Counted from the first letter of the stretch, positions 44,436 to 52,541 are shown. The stretch is DNA of 64,000 nucleotides from Actinomadura rayongensis (GCF_009831215.1 NZ_WUTW01000004.1:434001-498000); one strand, 5' to 3'. Made by a program: numbers and translations. The notes: generated by a model not told the origin, from the letters alone.

Positions 44436-44459
44436 AACCTCAAGCGCACTCAAGGTCAA
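44436..44459 (-). promoter_or_regulatory. MerR-like operator candidate upstream of the quinone oxidoreductase gene
   Basis: On the minus strand TTGACC is followed by TTGAGTGCGCTTGAGGTT. The half-sites ACCTTGAG and CTTGAGGT form an imperfect dyad directly after the -35-like hexamer, as at MerR-family promoters. The -10 position is not clear (GAAGGGT), so this remains tentative. Confidence 0.3.
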
Positions 44460-44547
44460 CCCTGCCCGGTCACGGCGCGCGTGATGTCCCTCTCGTCCTC
44501 TCGGTCCGGCAAGGAAGCGGTGAGCGCGTTCCCCCCGCGTCAACGCG

Positions 44548-44582
44548 AACGGGGGGCCGGGCGAGATGCCCGGCCCCCCGTT
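44548..44582 (-). terminator. 15-bp perfect hairpin after nrdJ
   Basis: Bases 44548-44562 pair perfectly with 44568-44582 around the loop GAGAT; the core arm is GGGGGGCCGGGC. It lies 12 bases beyond the nrdJ stop. A competing stem can form from CCCCCCGCGT at 44531-44540 with the ACGC and GGGGGG of its first arm. The two cannot exist together. Confidence 0.75.
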
Positions 44583-44593
44583 GGGATGGCGGT

Positions 44594-47410
44594 CTAGCTG
44601 CAGCCGCTGGTGGAGCCGCAACCTTCGCAGACGTAGCAGCTGCCGGCGGGGCGCATCTTGGTGCCGCAGGTCATGCAGAGCGGCGCGTCCGCCGTGCGGC
44701 CCTGCGTGCTCTCGATGATCTCCATCGAGGAGTGCGCGGGGGCGGACGGGGCGGCGACGGCGGGCGACGGCGCCGGACGGGTGATCTCCGCCGACTGCGC
44801 CAGCGCGTCGTGGTCCTCGGCGCGCAGCGCGGCCGGGTCCTCGCCGCTGGCCTGCCGCGCGCGCTCCTCGGCGGTGAAGATGCCGAGTTCGGCGCGCTGC
44901 TCGTACGGCATGTTGTCCAGCGCGAGGCGGCGGAAGATGTAGTCCATCACCGACGTCGCCATGCGGATGTCCGGGTCGTCCGTCATCCCGGCCGGCTCGA
45001 ACCGCATGTTGGTGAACTTCTCCACCCACGTCTCCAGCGGCACGCCGTACTGGAGGCTGATGGAGATCGCCATCGAGAACGCGTCCATGACGCCAGCGAG
45101 CGTCGACCCCTGCTTGCCGAGCTTGAGGAAGACCTCGCCGAGCCCGTCGTCGGGGTAGGACGACGCCGTCATGTACCCCTCGGCGCCCGCCACCGAGAAC
45201 CGCGTCACGGTCGCCGGACGCTGCTTGGGCAGCCGCTTGCGGACCGGCCGCACCTCGCCCGGCGCGGCCACGGGCTCGGCGGCGGCGGTCTCCTTCTTGC
45301 CCGCCGCCGACAGCGGCTGGCCCACCTTGCAGTTGTCGCGGTAGATCGCGAGCGCCTTCAGCCCGAGCTTCCAGCCCTCGAAGTAGACGCGCTCGATGTC
45401 CTCGATCGTCGCCTGCTCCGGCATGTTGACGGTCTTGGAGATCGCCCCGGACAGGAACGGCTGCACCGCCGCCATCATCCGGACGTGCCCCATCGGGCTG
45501 ATCGCCCGCTCGCCCATCGCGCAGTCGAACACCTCGTAGTGCTCGGGACGCAGCCCCGGCGCGTCCACGACGTGCCCGTTCTCGGCGATGTACTCGACGA
45601 TCGCCTCGATCTGCTCCTGCTGGTAGCCGAGCTGGGTGAGCGCGCGCGGCACCGTCTGGTTGACGATCTGCATGGACCCGCCGCCGACGAGCTTCTTGAA
45701 CTTCATCAGCGCGAGGTCCGGCTCGATGCCGGTGGTGTCGCAGTCCATCATCAGCCCGATGGTGCCGGTCGGCGCGAGCAGCGACGCCTGCGCGTTGCGG
45801 TAGCCGTGCCGTTCGCCGAGCTTCAGGCAGTCGGCCCACTGCCGCGTGGCGGCCTTGTGGACGGCGCGGTCCACCGCGTCCAGCGTCCGCAGGTCGTCGT
45901 TGGCGGCGGCGTGCTTGCGCATGACGCGCTTGTGCGCGTCGGCGTTGCGCGCGTACCCCTCGTACGGCCCGACGATCCCCGCCAGCTCCGCCGACCGCCG
46001 GTACGCGACGCCCGTCATCAGCGACGTGATCGCGGCGGCCAGCGACCGTCCGCCCTCGGAGTCGTAGGCGTGCCCGCTCGCCATGAGCAGCGCGCCGAGG
46101 TTGGCGTAGCCGATGCCGAGCTGCCGGTAGTCCCGCGTCGTCCGCGCGATCTTCTCGGTCGGGAAGTCGGCGAACGTGATCGAGATGTCCATCGCGGTGA
46201 TGATCAGCTCGGTGAGCTTCACGAACCGCTCGACGTCGAACACGTTGCCCGCGCCGAGGAACTTCAGCAGGTTGATGCTCGCCAGGTTGCAGGACGAGTT
46301 GTCCAGCGACATGTACTCCGAGCACGGGTTGCTCGCGGTGATGCGGCCGGTCTCGGGGTTGGTGTGCCAGTCGTTGATCGTGTCGTCGTACTGGACGCCC
46401 GGGTCGGCGCACTCCCACGCCGCCCTGGCCATCAGCCGGAACAGGTCCTTGGCGCGGATCTTCTCGATGACCTCGCCGCTCAGCCGCGCCCGCAGCCCGA
46501 ACTCGGCGTCCTCCTCGACCGCGCGCATGAACTCGTCCGACACGCGCACCGAGTTGTTGGCGTTCTGGTACTGGACGCTCGCGATGTCCCGGCCGCCGAG
46601 GTCCATGTCGAACCCGGCGTCCCGCAGCGCGCGGATCTTGTTCTCCTCGCGCGCCTTGGTCTCGATGAACTCGGCGACGTCGGGGTGGTCCACGTCGAGC
46701 ACGACCATCTTGGCGGCCCGGCGGGTCGCGCCGCCCGACTTGATCGTCCCGGCGGACGCGTCCGCGCCGCGCATGAACGACACCGGCCCGCTCGCCGTCC
46801 CCCCGGACGACAGCAGCTCCTTGGACGAGCGGATCCGCGACAGGTTGAGCCCGGCGCCCGACCCGCCCTTGAAGATGATCCCCTCCTCCTTGTACCAGTC
46901 GAGGATCGACTCCATCGTGTCGTCCACCGACAGGATGAAACACGCCGAGACCTGCTGCGGGGACTTGGTGCCGACGTTGAACCAGACGGGAGAGTTGAAG
47001 CTGAAAAGCTGGTGGGCGAGGGCGTAGGTCAGCTCGTGCTCGAAGATCTCGGCGTCGGCCGCGGACGCGAAGTAGCCCTCCGCCAGGCCCGTGTCCACGT
47101 AGGCGCGGACGACGCGGTCGATCAGCTGCTTCAGGCTCCACTCGCGCGCGGCCGTGCCGACGGCGCCGCGGAAGTACTTGGACGTGACGATGTTGACCGC
47201 GTTCAGCGACCAGAAGTCGGGGAACTCGACGCCGCGCTGCTCGAAGTTGACCGAGCCGTCGCGCCAGTTGGTCATGACGACGTCGCGCCGCTCCCAGCGG
47301 ATCTCGTCGTACGGATGCACGCCCTCCGTCGTGAAGATCCGCTCGACCTTGAGGCCCTTGCGGCCTCCCTTGCCGCGCCGTGCCGACGATCCGCTCACCG
47401 TCTCGGTCAT
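44594..47410 (-). CDS. nrdJ: Adenosylcobalamin-dependent (class II) ribonucleotide reductase
   Basis: A 938-residue enzyme that makes all four deoxyribonucleotides using coenzyme B12. It starts TVSGSSARRGKGGRKGLKVE. Catalytic-domain marks are FNSPVWFNVGTKSPQQ, CFILSVDDTMESI, FKGGSGAGLNLSRIRSS, active-site SNPCSEYMSLDNSSCNLASI and LLAPTGTIGLMMDCDTTGIE. The C-terminal end has a zinc-finger-like Cys set (CMTCGTKMRPAGSCYVCEGC and the final SGCS), typical of actinobacterial NrdJ. ATG 47410 follows GGGGGAAG. It is the second gene of the nrdR-nrdJ operon, 112 bases after nrdR, controlled by the two NrdR boxes upstream. Oxygen-independent dNTP supply fits an aerobe with a class II enzyme. Confidence 0.96.
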   Translation of the reverse strand: MTETVSGSSARRGKGGRKGLKVERIFTTEGVHPYDEIRWERRDVVMTNWRDGSVNFEQRGVEFPDFWSLNAVNIVTSKYFRGAVGTAAREWSLKQLIDRVVRAYVDTGLAEGYFASAADAEIFEHELTYALAHQLFSFNSPVWFNVGTKSPQQVSACFILSVDDTMESILDWYKEEGIIFKGGSGAGLNLSRIRSSKELLSSGGTASGPVSFMRGADASAGTIKSGGATRRAAKMVVLDVDHPDVAEFIETKAREENKIRALRDAGFDMDLGGRDIASVQYQNANNSVRVSDEFMRAVEEDAEFGLRARLSGEVIEKIRAKDLFRLMARAAWECADPGVQYDDTINDWHTNPETGRITASNPCSEYMSLDNSSCNLASINLLKFLGAGNVFDVERFVKLTELIITAMDISITFADFPTEKIARTTRDYRQLGIGYANLGALLMASGHAYDSEGGRSLAAAITSLMTGVAYRRSAELAGIVGPYEGYARNADAHKRVMRKHAAANDDLRTLDAVDRAVHKAATRQWADCLKLGERHGYRNAQASLLAPTGTIGLMMDCDTTGIEPDLALMKFKKLVGGGSMQIVNQTVPRALTQLGYQQEQIEAIVEYIAENGHVVDAPGLRPEHYEVFDCAMGERAISPMGHVRMMAAVQPFLSGAISKTVNMPEQATIEDIERVYFEGWKLGLKALAIYRDNCKVGQPLSAAGKKETAAAEPVAAPGEVRPVRKRLPKQRPATVTRFSVAGAEGYMTASSYPDDGLGEVFLKLGKQGSTLAGVMDAFSMAISISLQYGVPLETWVEKFTNMRFEPAGMTDDPDIRMATSVMDYIFRRLALDNMPYEQRAELGIFTAEERARQASGEDPAALRAEDHDALAQSAEITRPAPSPAVAAPSAPAHSSMEIIESTQGRTADAPLCMTCGTKMRPAGSCYVCEGCGSTSGCS

Positions 47411-47460
47411 GGGCTTCCCCCTCCGGACCCTCCCGCCGGGTCCTGTCCAGGACGACTGAA

Positions 47461-47485
47461 CCCGGGGGACGATCGCGTCCCCGGG
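47461..47485 (-). terminator. Hairpin inside the nrdR-nrdJ gap
   Basis: CCCGGGGGAC (47461-47470) pairs with GTCCCCGGG (47477-47485) with one bulged G and a six-base loop. It lies within the operon gap and may act as an attenuator or stabilise transcript ends. Confidence 0.4.
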
Positions 47486-47522
47486 CTGTCCGTTCTCAAG
47501 TGCTGTTGTGCCGATCCGCCGC

Positions 47523-47993
47523 TCACCGGGGCGGCGCGTGTTCTCCCGGAGTGCGCCGGCGCAGGTCCTCGATCTCCCGGGCGAAGTCGTCCAGGGACTC
47601 GAAGGACCGGTAGACGGACGCGAAGCGCAGGTAGGCGACCTCGTCGAGTTCGCCGAGCGGCCCGAGGATCGCCAGGCCCACCTGGTGCGAGGGGATCTCG
47701 GCCGCGCCGGTCGCCCGGAGCGCCTCCTCGACCCGCTGGCCGAGCTGGGCCAGCGCGTCCTCGCCGACCGGCCGCCCCTGGCAGGCCCGGCGCACCCCCG
47801 CGATGATCTTCTCCCGGGAGAAGGGCTCGGTGACGCCGCTGCGCTTGGCCACCATGAGGAGCACGTTCTCCTGGGTCGTGAACCGCTTGCCGCACTCCGG
47901 GCACGAGCGGCGCCGCCGGATGGCGGCCCCGTCGTCGGCGGAGCGGCTGTCGATGACCTTGGTGTCGGGGTTGCGGCAGAACGGGCAGTGCAT
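47523..47993 (-). CDS. nrdR: Transcriptional repressor NrdR
   Basis: A 156-residue ATP/dATP-sensing repressor of ribonucleotide reductase genes. The N-terminal zinc ribbon has HCPFCRNPDTKVIDSRSADDG and RRRSCPECGKRFTTQE. The ATP-cone domain follows (VAKRSGVTEPFSREKIIAGV, and DEVAYLRFASVYRSFESLDD). ATG 47993 follows GAGAGGAAG; a longer frame of eight codons begins at 48017 but aligns worse. The gene heads the operon with nrdJ and presumably controls it from the boxes at 48045-48059 and 48076-48093. Confidence 0.96.
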   Translation of the reverse strand: MHCPFCRNPDTKVIDSRSADDGAAIRRRRSCPECGKRFTTQENVLLMVAKRSGVTEPFSREKIIAGVRRACQGRPVGEDALAQLGQRVEEALRATGAAEIPSHQVGLAILGPLGELDEVAYLRFASVYRSFESLDDFAREIEDLRRRTPGEHAPPR

Positions 47994-48044
47994 GACGTTC
48001 TTCCTCTCCCCCGGCACCGGGCCGCGTCACACGGACGTCACACG

Positions 48045-48059
48045 ACCACAATCTGTGGT
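48045..48059. promoter_or_regulatory. NrdR box 1
   Basis: ACCACAATCTGTGGT is a near-perfect palindrome 52 bases upstream of nrdR. Its centre is about 32 bp from that of box 2, roughly three helical turns, as at known actinobacterial nrd promoters. Confidence 0.75.
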
Positions 48060-48075
48060 TAATGATACCGCGCCA

Positions 48076-48093
48076 ACTACTAGATGTTGTGGT
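48076..48093. promoter_or_regulatory. NrdR box 2
   Basis: ACTACTAGATGTTGTGGT has the NrdR-box pattern and shares TGTGGT with box 1. It is upstream of box 1 with respect to nrdR. Confidence 0.7.
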
Positions 48094-48226
48094 CAACCGT
48101 AGGGCGCCGACGCACGCTTCGCAACTCTGACCTGGCGTCCCGCGCGTAGACCCTGATCACATCGGACCTCGCGCGCACCATCCCGGCGTGTCGTACCGGC
48201 GCAGCAACTTACTCCCGGCGCGCGGG

Positions 48227-48778
48227 TCAGCGCGCGGGGACCCGCAACCTGGTCCCGGGCTGGACGATCGACCCCGACATCCCGTTGAGGTCGCGGATCC
48301 GCCGGACGGTCGCGCCCGGGTCGCCGTGCGGGTCCACCCGGACGGCGATGTCCCACAGCGTGTCGCGCTCGCCGACGACGACCGTCGCGGTGCGGGCGGC
48401 GTCCCGGACGGGCCGGGGCTGCGGGCGCGGGGGCGTCCCGGCGTGCAGCGCGCCGGCGACGGGCCACAGCACGGCCAGCGCGACCCCGGCCGCGAGGACG
48501 CCGACGACGATCCGTCCCCGCCGCGTCAGCCGCAGACCCGGCCGCCCCTCCGACCGACTCGCGACCCGGCCCGCGGCCGGGCGGACGACGCGGGACGCGA
48601 CGGGCGCCGGGACGTCCGCCACCGGTTCGCCGCGCCCGCCGATGATCAATCGCAGATGCCCCCGGCGGCGCGGGAACCCCCGCCGCGCGCCGTCCGCGGG
48701 AGCACCGCGCTCCTCGTGCCCGGCGACGAGGCCGCCGCCGCACACCGCCACCTGTCCCTGCTGGAGCGAATCACCCAT
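48227..48778 (-). CDS. LysM-domain protein next to lexA, probable SOS division inhibitor
   Basis: A 183-residue protein with a basic N-terminal half (about 1-75), one membrane helix (about residues 86-108; IVVGVLAAGVALAVLWPVAG), and a C-terminal LysM domain (about 132-183; ATVVVGERDTLWDIAVRVDP and LNGMSGSIVQPGTRLRVPAR) facing outward. Position and layout match YneA, mycobacterial ChiZ (Rv2719c) and corynebacterial DivS, SOS-induced proteins that delay cell division and lie divergently to lexA. ATG 48778 follows GGAGGGG by five bases; a longer frame is not supported. SOS boxes lie in the gap upstream. Confidence 0.85.
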   Translation of the reverse strand: MGDSLQQGQVAVCGGGLVAGHEERGAPADGARRGFPRRRGHLRLIIGGRGEPVADVPAPVASRVVRPAAGRVASRSEGRPGLRLTRRGRIVVGVLAAGVALAVLWPVAGALHAGTPPRPQPRPVRDAARTATVVVGERDTLWDIAVRVDPHGDPGATVRRIRDLNGMSGSIVQPGTRLRVPAR

Positions 48779-48829
48779 CTCTGCCCCTCCGCGACCGGTC
48801 CGCACCCGACGTTTCGAATGCATTTTCGA

Positions 48830-48845
48830 TCGAACGTGTGTACGA
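48830..48845. promoter_or_regulatory. SOS (LexA) box
   Basis: TCGAACGTGTGTACGA matches the actinobacterial SOS consensus TCGAAC-N4-GTTCGA at all but one of the fixed positions (GTACGA). It abuts a weaker copy, TCGAATGCATTTTCGA, at 48814-48829. It lies about 52 bases upstream of the LysM gene. Confidence 0.75.
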
Positions 48846-48885
48846 TGTTCTATCGCACGGCAGTGGGGGAAGGCGAGCATCTTCT

Positions 48886-48901
48886 TCGAACAATTGTTTG
48901 A
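48886..48901. promoter_or_regulatory. SOS (LexA) box overlapping the lexA -35
   Basis: TCGAACAATTGTTTGA matches the consensus with one mismatch (GTTTGA). It overlaps the lexA -35 TTGATC (48898-48903). LexA bound here would block its own promoter. Confidence 0.8.
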
Positions 48902-48926
48902 TCATCGGTCGTGGAGGCGGTAGCGT
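48898..48926 (+). promoter_or_regulatory. lexA promoter
   Basis: -35 TTGATC (48898-48903) and -10 TAGCGT (48921-48926) are separated by exactly 17 bp. The start would fall near 48933, leaving a leader of about 40 bases to ATG 48974 with GGAGG in it. It is the clearest two-hexamer promoter in the window. Confidence 0.65.
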
Positions 48927-48973
48927 TCCCTGGACGAGGAGTGACGGATCCGACCGCCTGGAGGCGACGAGCG

Positions 48974-49663
48974 ATGAGCAAGGCCCGGGAGCTGCCCGAC
49001 GGTTCCGGCGAGGGAAGCGGGCTGACCCAGCGGCAGCGCATGGTCCTCGAGGTCATCCGCGACTCGGTCCAGCGGCGCGGCTACCCGCCGTCGATGCGCG
49101 AGATCGGGGAGGCCGTCGGCCTGACGAGCACCTCCAGCGTGTCCCACCAGCTCCGCACCCTCCAGCGCAAGGGCTACCTGCGGCGCGACCCGAACCGTCC
49201 GCGCGCGGTCGAGGTGCGGGTGCCCGGCGCGACGCCGGTGCGCACCGCCGAGGACGTCGACGGCGCCGAGCCGGCCGGGACGCAGCCCGCCCCCGCCTAC
49301 GTGCCGCTCGTCGGCCGCATCGCGGCGGGCGGCCCGATCCTCGCCGAGGAGGCCGTGGAGGACGTCTTCACGCTGCCCAAGCAGCTCGTCGGCGAGGGCA
49401 CGCACTTCCTGCTCAAGGTCACCGGCGACTCGATGATCGACGCGGCCATCGCGGACGGCGACTGGGTGGTCGTCCGGCAGCAGCCGGTCGCGGAGCAGGG
49501 CGACATCGTCGCCGCGATGATCGACGGCGAGGCCACCGTGAAGACGCTGAAGCACAGGGACGGCCATATCTGGTTGATGCCGCAGAACCCGGCGTATGAC
49601 CCGATTCCGGGTGACGAAGCGTCGGTCCTGGGGCGCGTGGTCGCGGTTCTCCGCAAGATGTGA
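48974..49663 (+). CDS. lexA: LexA repressor
   Basis: A 229-residue SOS repressor/autoprotease. The winged-helix DNA-binding domain (about 16-80) reads LTQRQRMVLEVIRDSVQRRG, SMREIGEAVGLTSTSSVSHQ and RDPNRPRAVEV. The cleavage site is Ala118-Gly119 (GRIAAGGPIL), nucleophile Ser153 (VTGDSMIDAA) and base Lys190 (EATVKTL). All RecA-stimulated self-cleavage residues are present. ATG 48974 follows GGAGG. The gene lies divergent to the LysM gene with SOS boxes between, one overlapping its promoter. Confidence 0.97.
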   Translation: MSKARELPDGSGEGSGLTQRQRMVLEVIRDSVQRRGYPPSMREIGEAVGLTSTSSVSHQLRTLQRKGYLRRDPNRPRAVEVRVPGATPVRTAEDVDGAEPAGTQPAPAYVPLVGRIAAGGPILAEEAVEDVFTLPKQLVGEGTHFLLKVTGDSMIDAAIADGDWVVVRQQPVAEQGDIVAAMIDGEATVKTLKHRDGHIWLMPQNPAYDPIPGDEASVLGRVVAVLRKM

Positions 49664-49784
49664 CGGGAGAATCCTGACATACCACGGCGTTCCCGTCCGG
49701 CGGACCGAAATCTTTCCCGCATTGACAAACCGTCCAGTGCGACGGCCCCGCCGGGCCCGGGAATCCGTCCCCGAGCACGGACAT

Positions 49785-49823
49785 GCGAAAGCCCCGCCCG
49801 GACGTCCCGGACGGGGCTTTCGC
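49785..49823. terminator. Bidirectional hairpin between lexA and leuS
   Basis: GCGAAAGCCCCG (49785-49796) pairs perfectly with CGGGGCTTTCGC (49812-49823). The gene stops at 49663 (lexA) and 49830 (leuS) face each other, so one hairpin can serve both. Confidence 0.75.
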
Positions 49824-49829
49824 CCGTTC

Positions 49830-52325
49830 TCAGCGGCGCGGCACGATGTTGACGATCTTGGGCGCGCGGACGATCACCTTGGCGATCTCCGCCCCGCCCA
49901 GCGCCTCCACGACCCGCTCGGACGCCAGCGCCAGCGCCTCCAGCTCGCCCGCGTCGATGCCGGGCGCGACCTCCAGCCGGTCCCGGACCTTGCCCGCGAC
50001 CTGCACGACGCACGTCACCGACTCCTGGACCAGCAGCGCCGGGTCCACCGCGGGCCAGCCCGCCGTCACGACGGGCGCGGTGCGGCCCAGCCGCTCCCAC
50101 GCCTCCTCGGCCGTGTAGGGCGCGAACAGCGACAGCAGGACGGTGACGGTCTCGGCGGCCTCGCGGACGGCCGGGTCGGCGGCGCCGGGCCCGGAGTCGA
50201 TCGCGCGCCGGGCGGCCGACACCAGCTCCATCAGCCGGGCGATCGCGACGTTGAACCGGGTGGCCTCGACCAGCCCGGTGACCTCCTCGATCGTCCGGTG
50301 CGTGACGCGGCGCAGCGCCCGGGCCCCGGCGGCGGGGTCGGCGCCGGGCGCGGACGCCACCTCCGACGCGACGCGGTGCACGCGCGCCAGGAATTTCGTC
50401 ATGCCCTGGAGGGACACGTCGGCCCAGTCGATGTCGTCCTCGGGCGGGCCGGCGAACAGCATCGCCAGCCGGACGACGTCCACGCCGTGATCGGCGATCT
50501 GCTCGCCCAGGTTCACGCCGTTGCCCAGCGTCTTGGACATCGCCTTGCCGCCGTTGATGACCTGCCCCTGGTTGAGCAGCTGCTTGAACGGCTCGGTGAA
50601 GTCGACCAGGCCCATGTCGTACAGGACCTTGGTGAAGAACCGGCTGTACAGCAGGTGCAGGATCGCGTGCTCGACGCCGCCGGTGTACCGGTCGACGGGC
50701 ATCCAGCGGCGGACCTCCTCGACGTCGAACGGCCCGTCGGTGTAGTCCGGCGAGCAGTACCGGAAGTAGTACCAGGACGAGTCCACGAAGGTGTCCATCG
50801 TGTCGGAGTCGCGCTTGGCGGCGCCCCCGCACTTCGGGCAGTCGACGTTGACCCACTGCTCGGCGGCGGCCAGCGGCGACGTCCCCTTGGGCGCCAGGTC
50901 GGAGCCGCGCAGGTCGTCGGGCAGCCGCACCGGCAGCTCGTCCTCGGGGACGGGCACCTCGCCGCACGACGGGCAGTGGACGATCGGGATCGGGCAGCCC
51001 CAGAACCGCTGCCGCGAGACCAGCCAGTCGCGCAGCCGGAAGTTGACGGCGGCGCGTCCGGTGCCGCGCTCGGCCAGCAGCTCGATCGTGCGGGCGATCG
51101 CGTCGGCCTTGCCCAGGCCGTCCACCGGCCCGGAGTTGACCAGCGTGCCCTCGCCGGGCGTGGCGACGCCGGTCGCGGCGGGGTCGGGCGCGCCGGTCTC
51201 CACGACGACGCGGACGGGCAGCCCGAACTTCAGCGCGAAGTCCAGGTCGCGCTGGTCGTGGGCGGGCACCGCCATGATCGCGCCGTGCCCGTACTCGGCC
51301 AGGACGTAGTCCGACGCCCACACCGGGATCCGCTCGCCGTTCACCGGGTTCACGGCATAGCGGCCCAGGAACACGCCGGTCTTCTCGCGCTCGGTGGACA
51401 GCCGCTCGATCTCGCTCTCCCGCGAGACCTCCTCGCGGTACGCCTCGAACGCGGCGCGCTGCTCGGGCGCGACGACCTCCTCGGCCAGCGGGGCGTCCGC
51501 CGCGACGACCATGAACGTCGCGCCGTGCAGCGTGTCCGGACGGGTCGTGTAGACGGTCACCGGCTCGGCGCGGCCCTCGATGACGAAGTCCACGTCCGCG
51601 CCGGTGGAGCGGCCGATCCAGTTGCGCTGCATCAGCAGGACGCGCTCGGGCCAGCCGCCCTCCAGCTGGTCCATGTCGTCCAGCAGCCGGTCGGCGTAGT
51701 CGGTGATCTTGAAGTACCACTGGGTCAGGACGCGCCGCTCCACCAGCGCGCCGCAGCGCTCGCAGTGGCCGCCGACGACCTGCTCGTTGGCCAGGACGGT
51801 CTGGTCGTTCGGGCACCAGTTGACCTGGCCGCCCTTGCGGTAGGCCAGCCCGCGCTCGTAGAAGCGCAGGAACAGCCACTGCGTCCAGCGGTAGTACTCG
51901 GGGTCGGAGGTGTGCAGGCGCCGCGTCCAGTCGAAGGACGGGGCGAAGCGCCGGAACGACTCGGCCTGGGTCTCGATGTTGGCGTACGTCCACTCGGCCG
52001 GGTGGGAGTCGCGCTTGATCGCGGCGTTCTCGGCGGGCAGGCCGAAGGAGTCCCAGCCGATGGGGTGCAGGACGTTGTACCCGCGCTGCGCCCAGTAGCG
52101 GGCGGACACGTCCCCGATCGCGAACGCCTCGGCATGCCCCATGTGCAGGTCACCGGACGGGTAGGGGAACATGTCCAGGGCATAGCGGCGCTCGCGCGGA
52201 TCGTCCGGGCCGCCCGCGCGGTGAGCCGCGAGCCGCTCCCAGCGGTCCCGCCACTTGTCCTGGACGGCCCGCGGGTCGTACCCGTCGGCCGCCTGGTCGT
52301 TGCGCGAGGTCTCGTCGCTGCTCAC
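49830..52325 (-). CDS. leuS: Leucyl-tRNA synthetase
   Basis: An 831-residue class I tRNA synthetase that charges tRNA-Leu. The HIGH-type motif is MFPYPSGDLHMGHAEAF (HMGH), followed by HPIGWDSFGLPAENAA. The editing domain has TTRPDTLHGATFMVVA and ends with VWASDYVLAEYGHGAIMAVP; the KMSKS-type motif is NGGKAMSKTLGNG. The anticodon-binding and C-terminal domains follow. The start is GTG 52325 with GGAG upstream. The long open frame to 52475 includes the leader region and is not coding before 52325. Its upstream region holds a Leu-codon leader peptide and terminator hairpin. Confidence 0.96.
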   Translation of the reverse strand: MSSDETSRNDQAADGYDPRAVQDKWRDRWERLAAHRAGGPDDPRERRYALDMFPYPSGDLHMGHAEAFAIGDVSARYWAQRGYNVLHPIGWDSFGLPAENAAIKRDSHPAEWTYANIETQAESFRRFAPSFDWTRRLHTSDPEYYRWTQWLFLRFYERGLAYRKGGQVNWCPNDQTVLANEQVVGGHCERCGALVERRVLTQWYFKITDYADRLLDDMDQLEGGWPERVLLMQRNWIGRSTGADVDFVIEGRAEPVTVYTTRPDTLHGATFMVVAADAPLAEEVVAPEQRAAFEAYREEVSRESEIERLSTEREKTGVFLGRYAVNPVNGERIPVWASDYVLAEYGHGAIMAVPAHDQRDLDFALKFGLPVRVVVETGAPDPAATGVATPGEGTLVNSGPVDGLGKADAIARTIELLAERGTGRAAVNFRLRDWLVSRQRFWGCPIPIVHCPSCGEVPVPEDELPVRLPDDLRGSDLAPKGTSPLAAAEQWVNVDCPKCGGAAKRDSDTMDTFVDSSWYYFRYCSPDYTDGPFDVEEVRRWMPVDRYTGGVEHAILHLLYSRFFTKVLYDMGLVDFTEPFKQLLNQGQVINGGKAMSKTLGNGVNLGEQIADHGVDVVRLAMLFAGPPEDDIDWADVSLQGMTKFLARVHRVASEVASAPGADPAAGARALRRVTHRTIEEVTGLVEATRFNVAIARLMELVSAARRAIDSGPGAADPAVREAAETVTVLLSLFAPYTAEEAWERLGRTAPVVTAGWPAVDPALLVQESVTCVVQVAGKVRDRLEVAPGIDAGELEALALASERVVEALGGAEIAKVIVRAPKIVNIVPRR

Positions 52326-52387
52326 GTCGCTGCTCCACTGGTTCCGGTCGTTGAGGGGCCTGCACGGACGTGCCCTGACATGAAAGA

Positions 52388-52407
52388 ACCCCTCGCACAG
52401 GAGGGGT
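52388..52407 (-). terminator. Attenuator terminator hairpin upstream of leuS
   Basis: On the minus strand ACCCCTC pairs with GAGGGGT around a six-base loop and is followed by TCTTTC. It lies 63 bases before the leuS GTG, after the leader peptide. Upstream, CGCCGCGC (52433-52440) pairs with GCGCGGCG (52408-52415), so two stems compete or stack in the leader. Confidence 0.6.
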
Positions 52408-52429
52408 CGCCGCGCTCGCCGGGTAGGGC

Positions 52430-52459
52430 TCAGCGCGGCGTGCGAAGAAGGAGGGCCAT
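52430..52459 (-). CDS. leuS leader peptide with three adjacent Leu codons
   Basis: ATG GCC CTC CTT CTT CGC ACG CCG CGC TGA encodes MALLLRTPR. Three consecutive Leu codons of eight possible non-start residues, in a gene-short region right before leuS and followed by a hairpin with a U-rich tail, are the hallmark of ribosome-stalling attenuation. The last codons overlap the 5' arm of the CGCCGCGC stem. A -10-like TAGTCT lies at 52475-52480. It is not a chance product of codon bias, since CTT is rare in this genome's genes. Confidence 0.6.
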   Translation of the reverse strand: MALLLRTPR

Positions 52460-52541
52460 GGTCCGCATACAACAAGACTAGCGCAGGAGCAAGGCCGTCG
52501 CGCGGTCGATAACGACCGACGAACCGACCAGATGGTCACAA

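Noticed and set aside
47411..47522. A cobalamin riboswitch before nrdJ
   Set aside because: The 112-bp gap is too short and has no recognisable B12-box; only a simple hairpin is seen.
43469..47806. A 1445-codon open frame antisense to the quinone reductase, nrdJ and nrdR
   Set aside because: No recognisable protein sequence; nrdJ and nrdR on the other strand are certain. Typical antisense frame in GC-rich DNA.
52326..52460. A T-box riboswitch before leuS
   Set aside because: I looked for the T-box core and its conserved stems on the minus strand and did not find them. The Leu-codon leader peptide explains the region better.
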